DNA of 64,000 nucleotides from Marinobacter sp. (GTDB taxonomy: Bacteria > Pseudomonadota > Gammaproteobacteria > Pseudomonadales > Oleiphilaceae), in NCBI GenBank assembly GCA_018402255.1, contig JAGYIS010000002.1, forward strand, positions 62,001-126,000, in the 5' to 3' direction. Under the pieces are notes generated by a model that was not told the DNA's origin, did no database searches, and saw nothing but the letters and a program-made list of their open reading frames with translations. Positions 33,613 through 44,665 of this stretch are shown here, in pieces (position 1 is the stretch's first letter; each line of letters opens with the position of its first letter). A program made the translations under genes and the position numbers.

Positions 33613-34029
33613 ATGATGACAGATGACAACTATCAGTTTGGCACTGCTCAGGCACTGCCTCGCGGTAAGGACAAACGAGAAGACTACCGATTAACAGCCA
33701 GAGCACGGGCCTGGATTCAACGAGAATCGCCAGAACCGGAGTCAGATCCGTCTGAGCTGGCGGACGAGTTGACGCTGGAATGCCAGATTCGCGATATCTC
33801 TGCGCGGGGATTAAGCCTGGTTACTGCAGAGCCGTTGAGCGTAAATTCATTGCTGATGGCGAAAGTCAGTCTGGGGCATCAGGCCAAGGCTTTTGCGTTG
33901 ATGGTCGAAGTGATGTGGTGCCGGCGAGCGGAGGAGGGCAACCTGGTCGGAATTCGGGTGCTGGAGTCCGATGATACCGACTATCTCGACTGGATGGATG
34001 CGGTTGCCACTGCGTTATCCGAGGGTTGA
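33613..34029 (+). CDS. PilZ domain protein (cyclic-di-GMP receptor)
   Basis: 138 aa. Both halves of the cyclic-di-GMP site are present: the RxxxR motif as REDYR at about residues 22-26, and [D/N]xSxxG as DISARG at about 60-65. Single-domain PilZ proteins act as soluble effectors on motility, polysaccharide or pilus functions; the target here is unknown. It starts 6 nt after the DUF1631 gene and likely shares its message. A bidirectional terminator separates it from the convergent fabI. Confidence 0.88.
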   Translation: MMTDDNYQFGTAQALPRGKDKREDYRLTARARAWIQRESPEPESDPSELADELTLECQIRDISARGLSLVTAEPLSVNSLLMAKVSLGHQAKAFALMVEVMWCRRAEEGNLVGIRVLESDDTDYLDWMDAVATALSEG

Positions 34030-34033
34030 ATGC

Positions 34034-34060
34034 AAAAAGCCGGCGCTGGGCCGGCTCTTT
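34034..34060. terminator. Bidirectional terminator between the PilZ gene and fabI
   Basis: AGCCGGC-GCTGG-GCCGGCT flanked by AAAAA on the left and CTTT on the right, so it can serve both converging genes. Confidence 0.7.
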
Positions 34061-34085
34061 GTGATCGTGCAGACTGCAGACCGGT

Positions 34086-34871
34086 TCAGTCTTCCAGTTC
34101 GCCCATGCCGGTGATGTTGAAACCACCGTCAACGTACAGGATTTCGCCAGTAATACCCGACGCCATGTCAGAAGACATGAAGGCTGCGGCATTACCGACC
34201 TCGTCCGTGGTCACGTTACGGCGCAAAGGGGCCCGCTTGGCGTTCTCGGCCAGCATACGACGGAAGCTCTTGATGCCAGATGCCGCGAGGGTTTTGATCG
34301 GCCCTGCAGAGATACCGTTTACCCGGATACCCTCTTTGCCGAGGGCGGCCGCCATGTAGCGAACGTTAGCTTCCAGGGATGCCTTGGCTAACCCCATCAC
34401 GTTGTAGTTCTGCAGAACTTTCTCAGCGCCCAGATAACTCAGGGTCAGCAGGCTGCTGCCTTCGTGCATCATTTGTCGAGCGCCCTTGGCCAAGGCCACA
34501 AAGCTGTAAGAGCTGATGTCGTGGGCAATCCGGAAACCATCCCGGGTTGTCACGTCTACAAAGTTACCATCGAGCTCATGAGCCGGCGCAAAGCCGACGG
34601 CGTGAATGATGATGTCAATCTGATCCCAATGCTTGTTCAGCTCAGTGAATACGTTTTCGATCTCTTCGTCACTGGCGACGTCGCAAGGGAAGGTCAGTTG
34701 GCTGCCCCACTGGTCCGCAAATTTCACCACGCGGGATTGCAGCTTCTCGTTCTGGTAGGTGAAGGCCAGTTCGGCGCCTTCACGGGCGAAGGCCTCGGCA
34801 ATGCCGTAGGCGATGGAATGTTTGCTGGCAACGCCAACAATCAGTGCTTTCTTGCCACTGAGGATTCCCAT
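34086..34871 (-). CDS. fabI: Enoyl-ACP reductase (NADH), FabI type
   Basis: 261 aa, a short-chain dehydrogenase fold. It reduces the trans-2-enoyl group in the last step of each fatty acid elongation cycle. The catalytic pattern Tyr-x6-Lys appears in [20 protein letters not shown]. The start [20 protein letters not shown] matches FabI. It is the family targeted by triclosan. Its neighbour is the yejF gene, and fabI-yej-mltD order matches Pseudomonas. It works with accD (17.2 kb). Confidence 0.97.
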   Translation of the reverse strand: MGILSGKKALIVGVASKHSIAYGIAEAFAREGAELAFTYQNEKLQSRVVKFADQWGSQLTFPCDVASDEEIENVFTELNKHWDQIDIIIHAVGFAPAHELDGNFVDVTTRDGFRIAHDISSYSFVALAKGARQMMHEGSSLLTLSYLGAEKVLQNYNVMGLAKASLEANVRYMAAALGKEGIRVNGISAGPIKTLAASGIKSFRRMLAENAKRAPLRRNVTTDEVGNAAAFMSSDMASGITGEILYVDGGFNITGMGELED

Positions 34872-34939
34872 GGCTATCTGCTCCCTGTGTTCCTTGGTTT
34901 CGACGCATTATCCCCGACATGTTCCGACCGGGGTAACGC

Positions 34940-36538
34940 TCAATTGGTCGTAGACTGGTAAAAAAATGCCGCGTTGAGCAGTTCCCGGGTGTAGTCCTGC
35001 TGCGGATTCCGGAAAATCTCCTCTGCCGCACCATACTCCACGATCCTGCCGTCTCTGAGCACCAACAGCTGATGGCTAAGTGCTCGTACAACCGCGAGAT
35101 CATGACTGATAAAGATGTAGCTTAGACTATATCGCGCCTGAATTTCCCGCAAAAGTTCAATCACTTGCTTCTGAACCGTCCGGTCCAGCGCTGACGTTGG
35201 CTCATCCAGGATAATCAGTTCTGGTTGCAAAACCAGCGCACGGGCAATGGCAATGCGCTGCCTCTGGCCTCCGGAAAATTCATGGGGGTATCGATGCCGT
35301 GCATCCGGGTCAAGGCCAACATCGGTGAGCGCCTGAATCACCATGGCTTCATGTTGGTCTTCGCGACCGGTATCGTGAATCTCAAGCCCTTCACGCACAA
35401 TTTCTGCCACCGACATTCTTGGACTCAGGCTGCCGAACGGATCCTGAAATACGATCTGCACCCGCTTTCGCCAGGGCCGGAACTGCTTCTGGGATAGCGG
35501 GCCCAGGTCGGTCCCGGATAACCGGATGCTGCCTGTGCTGCCGGTCAGTTTCAGCAGCGCATGGCCAATGGTGGTCTTGCCGCTGCCACTCTCACCGACA
35601 ATGCCCAGGGTTTCGCCAGCCCGAAGCCGGAAATCCACATTCTGGACGGCATGGAAACTCTCAGTGACCCGTCCCAGCAGGTTCTTGCGGATCGGGAAGC
35701 GGACGTTCAGGTTGTTCACTTCCATCAGTGTATCGGAGTTGCCCGCCAGTGGGTTGGGGTGGTCCGGCGGTTCGGCATCAATCAGCTTGCGGGTGTAGGA
35801 GTGTTCTGGGCGACTGAACAGACGTTCGGTTTGCGCTTCCTCCACCTGCTTGCCGTGCTCCATCACCACCACCCGGTCGGCATAGCGACGGACAATACTG
35901 AGATCGTGGGTGATCAGCAGAATCGCCATGCCGAGCTTTTTCTGCAACGATTTCAGCAGCTCCAGTACCTGTTTCTGAACGGTGACATCCAGCGCGGTAG
36001 TTGGTTCATCGGCAATCAGCAGATCGGGTTCGTTGGCCAGTGCCATGGCGATCATTACTCGCTGCTTCTGCCCCCCGGACAACTGATGCGGGTAACTCTT
36101 GAGTCGCCGCTCCGGCTCGGGTATGCCAACCAGTTCGAGCAGTTCGATGCAGCGCCTGCGGGCCTGTGGGCCGCGCATTCCCTTGTGCAGCTCCAGGGTC
36201 TCGGTAACCTGCTTCTCGACCGTGTGCAATGGGTTAAGCGAGGTCATGGGTTCCTGAAAGATCATGCTGATTTCCCGCCCGCGGATCTGGCGCAGCCTCT
36301 TGTCTGAGGCTTTGAGCAGATCTTCGCCCCGATACAGAATCTGCCCTGACGGGTAGCTGGCGTGGCGGGCATCCAGCAGTTGCAGGACAGACAGCGCAGA
36401 TACGGATTTACCAGAGCCACTTTCGCCGACCAGAGCCAGGGTTTCACCGGCGTTGATCTGGAGGGAAAGCTGGTCGACTATCCGGGGGCCGTTGTCAAAA
36501 CAGATGGAAAGGTCCGAGATGCTCAGTAGTTCGCTCAT
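34940..36538 (-). CDS. yejF: Peptide ABC transporter ATP-binding protein (two fused ATPase domains), YejF/NppD type
   Basis: 532 aa from the ATG at 36538, one base after the yejE stop; a longer start inside yejE is less likely. It is a tandem ATPase: both halves have Walker [17 protein letters not shown], signature LSGGQKQR and FSGGQRQR, and Walker B aspartates ([24 protein letters not shown]). It powers the importer formed with YejA, YejB and YejE. In E. coli this system imports microcin C and peptides; the Pseudomonas equivalent (Npp) takes up peptidyl-nucleoside antibiotics. Confidence 0.94.
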   Translation of the reverse strand: MSELLSISDLSICFDNGPRIVDQLSLQINAGETLALVGESGSGKSVSALSVLQLLDARHASYPSGQILYRGEDLLKASDKRLRQIRGREISMIFQEPMTSLNPLHTVEKQVTETLELHKGMRGPQARRRCIELLELVGIPEPERRLKSYPHQLSGGQKQRVMIAMALANEPDLLIADEPTTALDVTVQKQVLELLKSLQKKLGMAILLITHDLSIVRRYADRVVVMEHGKQVEEAQTERLFSRPEHSYTRKLIDAEPPDHPNPLAGNSDTLMEVNNLNVRFPIRKNLLGRVTESFHAVQNVDFRLRAGETLGIVGESGSGKTTIGHALLKLTGSTGSIRLSGTDLGPLSQKQFRPWRKRVQIVFQDPFGSLSPRMSVAEIVREGLEIHDTGREDQHEAMVIQALTDVGLDPDARHRYPHEFSGGQRQRIAIARALVLQPELIILDEPTSALDRTVQKQVIELLREIQARYSLSYIFISHDLAVVRALSHQLLVLRDGRIVEYGAAEEIFRNPQQDYTRELLNAAFFYQSTTN

Positions 36539-36539
36539 A

Positions 36540-37568
36540 TCAGTTCTTTCTCGGGTCAAAGGCATCGCGTACGGCTTCGCCGACAAACACGAGCAGGGTC
36601 AACATCACTGACAGAGAGACGAACGCCGAAATGCCAAGCCAGGGCGCGTGCAGGTTGGCCTTGCCTTGGGCTATGAGCTCACCCAGCGATGGCGACCCGG
36701 ACGGCAGCCCGAAACCAAGAAAGTCCAGTGACGTCAGCCCGGTGATGGCGCCGGTAAGAATAAAGGGCAGGAAGGTAAGGGTGGCCACCATGGCATTTGG
36801 CAGAATGTGCCGGAACATGATGTGCCGGTTGTCCAGTCCCAGGGCTCGGGCGGCTTTGACGTACTCGAAGTTTCTGGCTCGCAGGAACTCCGCGCGCACC
36901 ACATCGACCAGTCCCATCCAGCTGAACAGCAGCATAATGCCCAGCAGCCACCAGAAATTTGGCTGCACTAATGCAGACAGAATGATCAGCAGGTACAGCA
37001 TCGGTAATCCCGACCAGATTTCGATGAAACGTTGCCCAAACAGATCAATCTTGCCGCCGTAAAAACCCTGAATCGCGCCAATGATCACGCCGACAATGCA
37101 GCTCGCTATGGTGAGTGTCAGGCCAAACACCACGGAAATGCGAAAACCATAGATGACCCGAGCGGCAACATCCCGGCCCTGGTCATCGGTGCCTAGCCAG
37201 TTTTCGGAACTTGGCGGCGCCGGCGAGGGAACCTCCAGTTCGTAATTGATGGTGTTATAGCTGAAGCGGATAGGCGGCCAGACAGACCAGCCGTTGGCGG
37301 CGATCTCATCCCGGATGAAGTGGTCCCGGTAGTCTGCCTCGGTTGGCAAGAACCCACCGAAGGTTTCCTCGGGTATCGATTGAACTACCGGAAAGTACAG
37401 TTCGCCCTGGTAGGACACCACCAGGGGCTTGTCGTTGGCTATAAGTTCGGCGAGCAGTGCCAGACCGAACAGAGCAAGAAACAGCCAGAGGGACCAGTAG
37501 CCGCGACGGTTGTTACGAAAGTTACGGAGGCGGCGCTGTTGGATCGGGGTTAGCCGGATCATGCTCAC
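36540..37568 (-). CDS. yejE: Peptide ABC transporter permease YejE
   Basis: 342 aa. The start is either the GTG at 37568, overlapping the yejB stop by 4 nt, or the ATG at 37562. One helix near the N-terminus ([20 protein letters not shown]) is followed by a large periplasmic loop and five C-terminal helices. The EAA loop reads [20 protein letters not shown], which docks on the ATPase. The long loop with the [12 protein letters not shown] motif is typical of DppC/YejE permeases. Confidence 0.94.
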   Translation of the reverse strand: MSMIRLTPIQQRRLRNFRNNRRGYWSLWLFLALFGLALLAELIANDKPLVVSYQGELYFPVVQSIPEETFGGFLPTEADYRDHFIRDEIAANGWSVWPPIRFSYNTINYELEVPSPAPPSSENWLGTDDQGRDVAARVIYGFRISVVFGLTLTIASCIVGVIIGAIQGFYGGKIDLFGQRFIEIWSGLPMLYLLIILSALVQPNFWWLLGIMLLFSWMGLVDVVRAEFLRARNFEYVKAARALGLDNRHIMFRHILPNAMVATLTFLPFILTGAITGLTSLDFLGFGLPSGSPSLGELIAQGKANLHAPWLGISAFVSLSVMLTLLVFVGEAVRDAFDPRKN

Positions 37569-38650
37569 GCACCCTCCCGGCTTTCAAAGTCAATGCGAGG
37601 GTCCACCAGTACGTAGGTGATGTCGCTGATCAACTTCAGCACCAGTCCCATCAGGGTGAAAATAAACAGGGTGCCGAAGATCACCGGATAGTCACGGTTC
37701 AGGGCAGCCTCAAAACCCAGCAGCCCAAGGCCGTCCAACGAGAAAATAACCTCAATCAACAGCGAGCCGGTGAAGAACAGCGACACCAGAACGCCGGGCA
37801 TACTGGCGATAACAATCAACATGGCGTTGCGAAAGACATGGCCGTACAACACCTGCTTTTCCTCCAGACCTTTGGCACGGGCAGTCACCACGTATTGTTT
37901 GCCAATTTCATCCAGGAAGGAGTTTTTAGTCAGCAACGTCAGCGTGGCGAACCCGCCGATCACATTGGCTGTCACTGGCAGTGCCAGATGCCAGAAGTAG
38001 TCGCCAATCTTCTGATACCAGTTCAGCTCGTCAAAATTCGGTGAGGTGAGGCCTCGAAGCGGGAACCAGTCAAAATAACTGCCCCCGGCGAACAGAACGA
38101 TCAGCAGGATGGCAAACAGGAAGCCTGGAATGGCATAGCCAACCACAATGGCGGAACTGGTCCAGACGTCAAACCGGGAACCGTCGCTGATGCCTTTGCG
38201 AATGCCGAGCGGGATGGATATCAGGTAGATAATGAGGGTGGACCAGAGTCCGAGCGAGATAGAGACCGGCATCTTGTCGATGATCAGTTCGACCACCGTG
38301 CGATCACGAAAGAACGAATCGCCAAAATCAAAGGTGGCGTAGTCTTTGAGCATTTTCAGGAAGCGTTCGTGGGCGGGCTTGTCAAAGCCGTACATCACTT
38401 CGATTTCTTTCAGCAGCTCCGGGGGTAAACCGCGTGATCCGCGACTGTCACCGGAACTGGTGACGACCTCACCGCTCATGTCGCCGCCACCGGCTCGCGC
38501 CAGGGCGCTACTGCCGTGACCTTCCATTTGTGCAATAAGTTGTTCAACCGGGCCGCCGGGAGCGGCCTGAACAATGACAAAATTGAGCAACATGATCCCC
38601 ACCAGAGTGGGGATGATCAGTGCAAGCCGTCGAAGAATGTAGATGCCCAT
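37565..38650 (-). CDS. yejB: Peptide ABC transporter permease YejB
   Basis: 361 aa, partner of YejE. The opening [20 protein letters not shown] is typical of DppB/YejB permeases. Six helices are predicted, with the EAA-like loop [21 protein letters not shown] loop at about 45-75 is rich in Gly and Ser. It overlaps yejE by 4 nt and starts 46 nt after yejA. Confidence 0.94.
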   Translation of the reverse strand: MGIYILRRLALIIPTLVGIMLLNFVIVQAAPGGPVEQLIAQMEGHGSSALARAGGGDMSGEVVTSSGDSRGSRGLPPELLKEIEVMYGFDKPAHERFLKMLKDYATFDFGDSFFRDRTVVELIIDKMPVSISLGLWSTLIIYLISIPLGIRKGISDGSRFDVWTSSAIVVGYAIPGFLFAILLIVLFAGGSYFDWFPLRGLTSPNFDELNWYQKIGDYFWHLALPVTANVIGGFATLTLLTKNSFLDEIGKQYVVTARAKGLEEKQVLYGHVFRNAMLIVIASMPGVLVSLFFTGSLLIEVIFSLDGLGLLGFEAALNRDYPVIFGTLFIFTLMGLVLKLISDITYVLVDPRIDFESREGA

Positions 38651-38696
38651 TTACGGGAGAGGTCCTTTCATGACAGCGTTGGGATTGGCCGGTTGG

Positions 38697-40529
38697 TCAG
38701 TGTTCGATCCACCAGTTATTGAGGTCAATGCCATTCTTCGGTGTGACCTGTGGCCGCTGTAAATGGTTCCAGTAGGCCACCCGATCTTTGATCAGATGCC
38801 AGTGAGGAATGACGTAGTGGCTGTGCAGCAATACACGATCAAGAGCGCGCACCCGGTGAACCAGTTGCTCGCGATCCGGTGCCTGAATCACCTTGTCGAC
38901 CAGCTGATCGACTACGGGATCCCTGACACCCATGAAGTTCCTGGAGCCCGAAACGTCGGCCGTGCTGGAATGCCAGTACTCGCGCTGCTCATTGCCCGGC
39001 GAATCCGACTGGGGCAGAACTTGCGTGATCATGTCGTAATCAAAGCTTCGGACCCGCTGAATGTACTGGTTGCTGTCGACCAGGCGAACGGTGACGTCAA
39101 TGCCGAGCCGCTCAAGATTGCGAGTGAACGGCAGAACAACCCGCTCAAAACTCTTCTGGAACAAAAGGATCTCGAACGCCAGAGGGTTTCCGGTTTCGTC
39201 ATTGACCATCTTTCCGCCGCGGATGCTGTAACCCGCTTCGTTTAACAATGCCATGGCAGCGCGAAGATTGTCGCGCATGGTCTGATCGCCGGCTGCATCA
39301 GGCGGGGTATATTCAGTGGTGAATACGGCGGGAGCAAGTTGCTCGCGGAACGGTTCCAGAAGTTCCAGCTCTGGTCCCTGGGGCAGTCCCGAGGAAGCCA
39401 GTTCGCTGTTTTCGAAGTAGCTGTTTGTGCGAGTGTACTGGTCAAAGAACAGGTTGCGGTTTGCCCACTGGAAATCGAAGCCGTAAGCCAGAGCCTGCCT
39501 TACTTTCGGATCACTGAACACGGCCTTGCGGGTGTTGAAAACGAAACCCTGCATGCCGCTGGGGCGTTGATGCTCAATGGCTTCCTGAGCAATGCTGCCA
39601 TCCTCGAAGCGACGCCCTGTGTAGGCGGTTGCCCAGTTTTTTGCGGAAGTTTCCTGCCGGAAATCGAAGTTGCCCGCCTTGAAGGCTTCCAGCGCGACGG
39701 TGTCGTCATTGTAGTATTCGTACTGGATGCGGTCGAAGTTAAAGCGCCCTTTGCGCACCGGCAGGTCTTCGGCCCAATAGTCTTCAACCCGCTGGTACAC
39801 GACGGAACGCCCCGCATCAAAGTCAGCAATGCGATAGGGGCCGCTGCCCACGGGCACGTCCAGTCCGTTGCGGCCAAACTCACGGTCTTTCCAATGGTGT
39901 TCCGGCAGGATGGGCATCTGACCGAGAATCAATGGGAGCTCACGATTGTCGGTGTCGCCGAAGTCAAAGCGGATGCGCCGGCTGTTCTCAACGGTGACGT
40001 TGCTGACGTCGGCGTAATAGTTGCGGTAAAAAGGATGTCCTTCGGTGGTCAGGATGCGGTAGGAAAACGCGACGTCTTCCGCGGTGATGGGGCTGCCATC
40101 CTGAAACCGCGCCTGCTCCCTTACGTTGAATATCACATAGCTGCGATCGTCCGGAATTTCGACACTTTCGGCGATCAGGCCGTATTCGGAGAAGGGCTCG
40201 TCCGCTGAGGACTCCATCAGCGTATCGTACACGTAGCTACTGACGCCAGCCGCGGCAACACCCCGAATGACGAACGGGTTAAAACTGTCAAAGCCGTTGG
40301 AAACCACCGAGAGTTTCAGCGTGCCACCCTTGGGGGCATCCGGGTTAACGTAGTCGAAATGGCTGAATCCCTGTGGGTATTTCAGCTCGCCGTGCATGGC
40401 GATTCCGTGGCTGGGACCGGGTCCGTCACTTTGCTGGTCGTCTGCATGGCTGAAAGGGGATGCCAGTAGGGCCAGAGACGCGATCAGCCCGGACAGGGCC
40501 AGACGAGGTGCTTTCCGTGTTGTTGTCAT
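38697..40529 (-). CDS. yejA: Periplasmic peptide-binding protein YejA
   Basis: 610 aa, SBP family 5. The signal peptide includes LALSGLIASLALLASPFSHA and is cleaved after about residue 29. YPQGFSHFDYVNPDAPKGG and the closing KNGIDLNNWWIEH are characteristic. It should bind oligopeptides and hand them to YejBE. It starts 12 nt after mltD ends, so wall-derived peptides released by the lytic transglycosylase are a plausible ligand, though this is inference. Confidence 0.93.
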   Translation of the reverse strand: MTTTRKAPRLALSGLIASLALLASPFSHADDQQSDGPGPSHGIAMHGELKYPQGFSHFDYVNPDAPKGGTLKLSVVSNGFDSFNPFVIRGVAAAGVSSYVYDTLMESSADEPFSEYGLIAESVEIPDDRSYVIFNVREQARFQDGSPITAEDVAFSYRILTTEGHPFYRNYYADVSNVTVENSRRIRFDFGDTDNRELPLILGQMPILPEHHWKDREFGRNGLDVPVGSGPYRIADFDAGRSVVYQRVEDYWAEDLPVRKGRFNFDRIQYEYYNDDTVALEAFKAGNFDFRQETSAKNWATAYTGRRFEDGSIAQEAIEHQRPSGMQGFVFNTRKAVFSDPKVRQALAYGFDFQWANRNLFFDQYTRTNSYFENSELASSGLPQGPELELLEPFREQLAPAVFTTEYTPPDAAGDQTMRDNLRAAMALLNEAGYSIRGGKMVNDETGNPLAFEILLFQKSFERVVLPFTRNLERLGIDVTVRLVDSNQYIQRVRSFDYDMITQVLPQSDSPGNEQREYWHSSTADVSGSRNFMGVRDPVVDQLVDKVIQAPDREQLVHRVRALDRVLLHSHYVIPHWHLIKDRVAYWNHLQRPQVTPKNGIDLNNWWIEH

Positions 40530-40541
40530 GGTTCTCGCACG

Positions 40542-42281
40542 TTATGGACTGTTTCTTATGTCAACGTAGAGTACCAGACTTTGGCCGGGTTGCAGATAAC
40601 GGCTGGTATTAAGATCGTTCCATGATGCGATGTCGCGCACATTCACCGCAAACCGGTTGGCAATCGTCGACAGCGAGTCGCCTTGACGAACCCGGTAACC
40701 GACCTTGCGAACCATGGCGTTATTGCGTTGATTGCTGGCTACCGTGGTGGGCTGTGCTGTTTTGGACCAGATGACCAGCTGTTTGCCGGGGATCAGCGGA
40801 TCGCCGGGTGCCATACCATTCCAGGCCGCCACTTCGCGAACAGAAACCCGGTGCTCCCGGGCAATATCCCAGAAGGTATCGCCCCGGCGAACGGTATAGT
40901 CCACTTTATTGCCGTCGCGTTGTCTCTCTTGAGTTCGCTGCAGTCGTTGTGCCTGGCTCAGTGCGTATGCGTCGGAGCCTTTTGTTGCTGAGGGAATCAG
41001 AAGCTGTTGGCCAATCCGGATCAGGTCCGTGTTGAGTTTATTGACTTGCTGAATCACCGAGGGTGTTGTCGAGAATTTGCGGGCAATGGTGTTCAGACTA
41101 TCGCCACTCTTAACCCGGTAATTCTGCCATGACACTCTTTGGTCCGTCGGGAACTCGACCAGAGCCGTTCGGAAGTCATCCGCTTTTTCAATCGGCACCA
41201 ACAGGCGGTGAGGACCATCAGGATTCGTGGCCCAGCGATTGTACGAGGGGTTGAGCAGGTAGATTTCGTTGATCTCGATACCGGCAAGTTCAGCCGCCTG
41301 GGCGAGATCAAGCTGGGAGCCGGTGTCGACAATTTCAAAGAAAGGTTCGTTCTTCAGAGGCGGTAGCTCAACGCCGTACGCCTCGGGGTCATCAAAAATC
41401 TTGGCCAGCGCGATCAACTTTGGCACGTAGTGTCGGGTTTCGGTGGGCAGGCTCAGCGACCAGTAATCGGTCGGCTTGCCGGCATTGCGATTGCGTCGCA
41501 TGGAGCTGGATACGGTGCCACCGCCAGCGTTATAGGCGGCGAGGGCCAGGGTGTAATCGCCGTCAAACCGGTTGGCCAGGCGATCAAGGTAGGTGAGAGC
41601 AGCATCGGTCGCGGCAATCACGTCCCGTCGGTCATCGTGCCACCAGCTTTGGGTCAGGCCAAAGTATTTTCCGGTAGACGGTATAAACTGCCACAAACCG
41701 GCGGCGCGGCCGTGAGAGTAGGCGAACGGGTCAAAGGCACTCTCTACGATCGGCAGCAGTGCCAGTTCATTGGGCAATCCACGCTTCTCGGTTTCTTCCA
41801 GAATATGGTGAAGGTAGCGCGAGCCTCGTTCTACCACCCGGTCAATGTAACGGGGATGGCGGGCATACCAATCCAGCTGCGCCTGCACCCGGGCATTGCT
41901 CACCGAATGATCCATCTGGAAGCCGGCCCTCAACCGGTCCCAGAGATCCTCCCCGGATTCACTCAGCTCCTCGCCATCGCGTGGACTGTCGAGTTTTTCG
42001 CGGGCCTCACGAGCCTGAAGTCGAAGCTCTGGCGCAATGGCGTCGTCCAGCGGCGCGTTTTCGGCCTGGTCGCCGTTACCTGCAGCTACGGACTTTTTGA
42101 GGTCTTCATCGCCCCGGGCAACCATCACTTCATCAGAATCAAGAGGGCTGTTTTCTGAGCTGGCGTCGTCCTCGTTAAACCATGCTGATGGTGAGTGCCA
42201 GTTCTCCAGAACCTGGCTGGCGCTGCAGCCGGAGAGTATGGTGCTGGCAACCAGAGCATATGAAAATCGTTTGGCCGACAT
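40542..42281 (-). CDS. mltD: Membrane-bound lytic murein transglycosylase D
   Basis: 579 aa from the ATG at 42281, which gives a lipoprotein signal (MSAKRFSYALVASTILSGC, lipobox LSGC). A longer start would bury the signal. The SLT domain (about 150-290) has the catalytic glutamate in LLPIVESAFDPFAYS and the family motifs GLWQFIPSTGKYFGL and AYNAGGG. Three LysM repeats follow (starting YRVKSGDSL, YTVRRGDTF and YRVRQGDSL), which bind peptidoglycan. The enzyme cleaves glycan strands to 1,6-anhydro products. It is the first gene of the mltD-yejABEF run. Confidence 0.95.
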   Translation of the reverse strand: MSAKRFSYALVASTILSGCSASQVLENWHSPSAWFNEDDASSENSPLDSDEVMVARGDEDLKKSVAAGNGDQAENAPLDDAIAPELRLQAREAREKLDSPRDGEELSESGEDLWDRLRAGFQMDHSVSNARVQAQLDWYARHPRYIDRVVERGSRYLHHILEETEKRGLPNELALLPIVESAFDPFAYSHGRAAGLWQFIPSTGKYFGLTQSWWHDDRRDVIAATDAALTYLDRLANRFDGDYTLALAAYNAGGGTVSSSMRRNRNAGKPTDYWSLSLPTETRHYVPKLIALAKIFDDPEAYGVELPPLKNEPFFEIVDTGSQLDLAQAAELAGIEINEIYLLNPSYNRWATNPDGPHRLLVPIEKADDFRTALVEFPTDQRVSWQNYRVKSGDSLNTIARKFSTTPSVIQQVNKLNTDLIRIGQQLLIPSATKGSDAYALSQAQRLQRTQERQRDGNKVDYTVRRGDTFWDIAREHRVSVREVAAWNGMAPGDPLIPGKQLVIWSKTAQPTTVASNQRNNAMVRKVGYRVRQGDSLSTIANRFAVNVRDIASWNDLNTSRYLQPGQSLVLYVDIRNSP

Positions 42282-42446
42282 AAAAACAGTTTCCGGGTAA
42301 GGGGCCGGGTATGGATAAAATCCCGGCACATTTAATAATTTACGGTCGATATCAGAATCGGATTCTATGGGAGCCCTTTTCCGGTGGTCAATACAGCTGA
42401 TGTTACGTCTGTGACAAGAAATGTTAAGAAAGACATCGATTAGCCG

Positions 42447-43241
42447 TCAGAAATGATCTTTGCCGTGTCGGATAGCTGCGAAGATCGCGTTGTCTGAATC
42501 GCAAGGCAGACCGGCGTTTGACGCGTACCGCGTGGCAGCCTCGATAACAGCCGGATCGTCCCACCTGAGAAACGGATTCAGCGCTTTTTCCGTTGCTATG
42601 GTTGACGGTACGGTGGCTTCACCGCGCTCCCGCCTGGCAATGCAGTCCTGTTCAAATGCGGCCAATTCAGCGTCGTCGGGCAACCAGCTGCGGGCAAATC
42701 GTAAGTTGGCCAGAGTGTATTCATGTGCACAATATACCGCCGTCGCATCCGGAAGATCGCGCAGCGAATGGAGTGACTGTTTCATTTGCTCCGGTTTGCC
42801 TTCGAACAGCCGGCCGCAGCCGCACACAAACAAGGTGTCACCGCAGAACAATACCGGGCGATCATCCACCGGTGTGCTGGTATAAAAGGCGATATGGTCC
42901 AGAGTGTGGCCCGGTACGGCCATGACCTGAAAGGTCAATCCCTGCCAGACTACCTCGCCACCAGGGTGGACAGGGTTTGTCAGGCCTTTGAACGGAGAGT
43001 CGGCAGGCCCCGTTACGCGGACCTCTGGAAATGCGTCGGTGAGCGCCGCGATACCGCCGGTGTGATCAGGGTGGTGGTGCGTGACCAGAATGGTATCCAG
43101 GCTGAGCTGGTGTCGCGCGAGATGGTCCAGAACGGGTTGGGCCTGGCCCGGGTCAACGATCAGTGCCTTGCCGGATGCCGAGTCTGACAGGCACCAGATG
43201 TAATTATCGGAAAACGCAGAAATGGCTCTGATATTGAACAT
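42447..43241 (-). CDS. gloB: Hydroxyacylglutathione hydrolase (glyoxalase II)
   Basis: 264 aa, metallo-beta-lactamase fold. It hydrolyses S-lactoylglutathione, the second step of methylglyoxal detoxification. The metal site is [10 protein letters not shown] (about residues 54-63), with further ligands in [18 protein letters not shown] and CAHEYT. It is divergent from the methyltransferase gene. gloB-methyltransferase-rnhA-dnaQ is conserved from E. coli to Pseudomonas. Confidence 0.96.
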   Translation of the reverse strand: MFNIRAISAFSDNYIWCLSDSASGKALIVDPGQAQPVLDHLARHQLSLDTILVTHHHPDHTGGIAALTDAFPEVRVTGPADSPFKGLTNPVHPGGEVVWQGLTFQVMAVPGHTLDHIAFYTSTPVDDRPVLFCGDTLFVCGCGRLFEGKPEQMKQSLHSLRDLPDATAVYCAHEYTLANLRFARSWLPDDAELAAFEQDCIARRERGEATVPSTIATEKALNPFLRWDDPAVIEAATRYASNAGLPCDSDNAIFAAIRHGKDHF

Positions 43242-43270
43242 GACAACCCCATGTGCTCAATGAATGTGGC

Positions 43271-43279
43271 TGTTATGAT
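43271..43279 (+). promoter_or_regulatory. Extended -10 element in the gloB/methyltransferase gap
   Basis: TGTTATGAT, an extended -10 (TGn-TATGAT), about 75 nt before the methyltransferase start. No clear -35 is seen. Confidence 0.4.
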
Positions 43280-43352
43280 AGAGCAACGCCGTGTCTATCC
43301 CAAGGTTCGTCCGGAACCGGGAACAGACGGTGGTACAAGGTATGGCTAGCCG

Positions 43353-44156
43353 ATGGAGAGTCAGAAGGTGATAGCGTCCGAGCCGGCCAATTATGCCGAG
43401 CGACACGAAAGTTTTGAGCGCTGGTTCCAGACACCGTTGGGGCGCTCACTGTTGGCCAGCCAGCGCCGGGTGCTCGACCACTCATTCGAAGGGCTCGCAG
43501 GTGCTCGCCAGCTCCAGGTTGGGCTCAGCCACCGGCTGCCCTTGGCCAGCGGTGCCGATTTTGTCCATAAGATCATCACGTCACCCACCTGGCATCCGCA
43601 CATGCCGGATGGCGTCGCAGTCTGTGATGCGGATGAATTGCCCTTTCCCGGTGAATCCATGGATCTGGTGATTCTGCATCACGCGGCTGATTTCTCCCCT
43701 GATCCCCATCAGGTTCTTCGGGAGTCGGCGAGAGTATTGCGTGGAGAGGGTCGAATTGCCTTGATTGGATTTAATCCGTTGAGTCTTTGGGGCATTCGTA
43801 GAATGGTCTCCCGGCAACGCCAGGGCCCCTGGGGCGGGCGCTTTCTGATGCGGTCACGCATGGAGGACTGGCTAAGGTTGCTTGGTTTCCAGCTTGAAAG
43901 CTCGTGCACACACTTCTCTACGCTACCAGTGCAGCGAAAAGAAGGCTATACCACCAGAAACCATCGGTTACTCAGTCAGAACGGACATTTGCTCCCGGTT
44001 GGGGCTTATTACTGTATCCTTGCCCGCAAACGAATCTACGCTCCGATTCGTACACGGGCATCCTGGCGCAAGAGCAAGGTGATGGCCTTGCCCGGCGCGG
44101 TTGGTGCCTCCAGGGGGTGTACCAGCCGGCTGCCAGACCGAATAGACGAGCACTGA
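43353..44156 (+). CDS. SAM-dependent methyltransferase (YafS-like)
   Basis: 267 aa, class I methyltransferase of the Methyltransf_11 type. The helical N-terminus ([20 protein letters not shown]) precedes the Rossmann core, with [20 protein letters not shown] as the motif 4/5 region and [20 protein letters not shown] as post-motif strand. The first glycine-rich loop is degenerate (QLQVGLSHR). It occupies the place of E. coli yafS between gloB and rnhA. The substrate is unknown. Confidence 0.85.
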   Translation: MESQKVIASEPANYAERHESFERWFQTPLGRSLLASQRRVLDHSFEGLAGARQLQVGLSHRLPLASGADFVHKIITSPTWHPHMPDGVAVCDADELPFPGESMDLVILHHAADFSPDPHQVLRESARVLRGEGRIALIGFNPLSLWGIRRMVSRQRQGPWGGRFLMRSRMEDWLRLLGFQLESSCTHFSTLPVQRKEGYTTRNHRLLSQNGHLLPVGAYYCILARKRIYAPIRTRASWRKSKVMALPGAVGASRGCTSRLPDRIDEH

Positions 44157-44173
44157 CAACAGCAGGAGATTGG

Positions 44174-44617
44174 ATGGCTGACAAAGTTGTGATGTACACC
44201 GATGGCGCCTGCAAAGGTAATCCTGGGCCTGGAGGTTGGGGCGTTGTGATGCGATACGGTGGCGCCTGCAAAAAATTGCATGGCGGTGAGCGGCAAACCA
44301 CCAACAACCGGATGGAGCTGATGGCGGCCATTCAGGGTTTGAGAGCCCTCACGCGGGCTTGCGAAGTGGAGCTTTACACCGATTCGCAGTATGTTCGCAA
44401 AGGCATCACGGAATGGCTTGTGGGCTGGAAGAAAAACGGCTGGAAAAATTCCGCCAGGAAGCCGGTCAAGAATGCGGATCTATGGCAAGAGCTGGATACT
44501 GAAACCGCGCGCCACAAGGTGAGCTGGCATTGGGTAAAGGGCCACTCTGGCAATCCGGATAACGATCTTGCCGATGAACTGGCGAACCTCGGCGTTACGG
44601 AACTCCACGGCGCCTGA
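44174..44617 (+). CDS. rnhA: Ribonuclease HI
   Basis: 147 aa from ATG 44174, with AGGAGAT 5 nt upstream; the frame is open far upstream, but that part is out of frame with the real gene there. It cleaves RNA in RNA:DNA hybrids. The carboxylates are in [32 protein letters not shown] and the C-terminal NDLADELAN. It is followed 48 nt later by dnaQ, as in E. coli, though here both run on the same strand. Confidence 0.96.
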   Translation: MADKVVMYTDGACKGNPGPGGWGVVMRYGGACKKLHGGERQTTNNRMELMAAIQGLRALTRACEVELYTDSQYVRKGITEWLVGWKKNGWKNSARKPVKNADLWQELDTETARHKVSWHWVKGHSGNPDNDLADELANLGVTELHGA

Positions 44618-44665
44618 GTGTAACCCGGGTAGTTGAGTCACAGCTGAAATGACGAGCAGGGTGTA

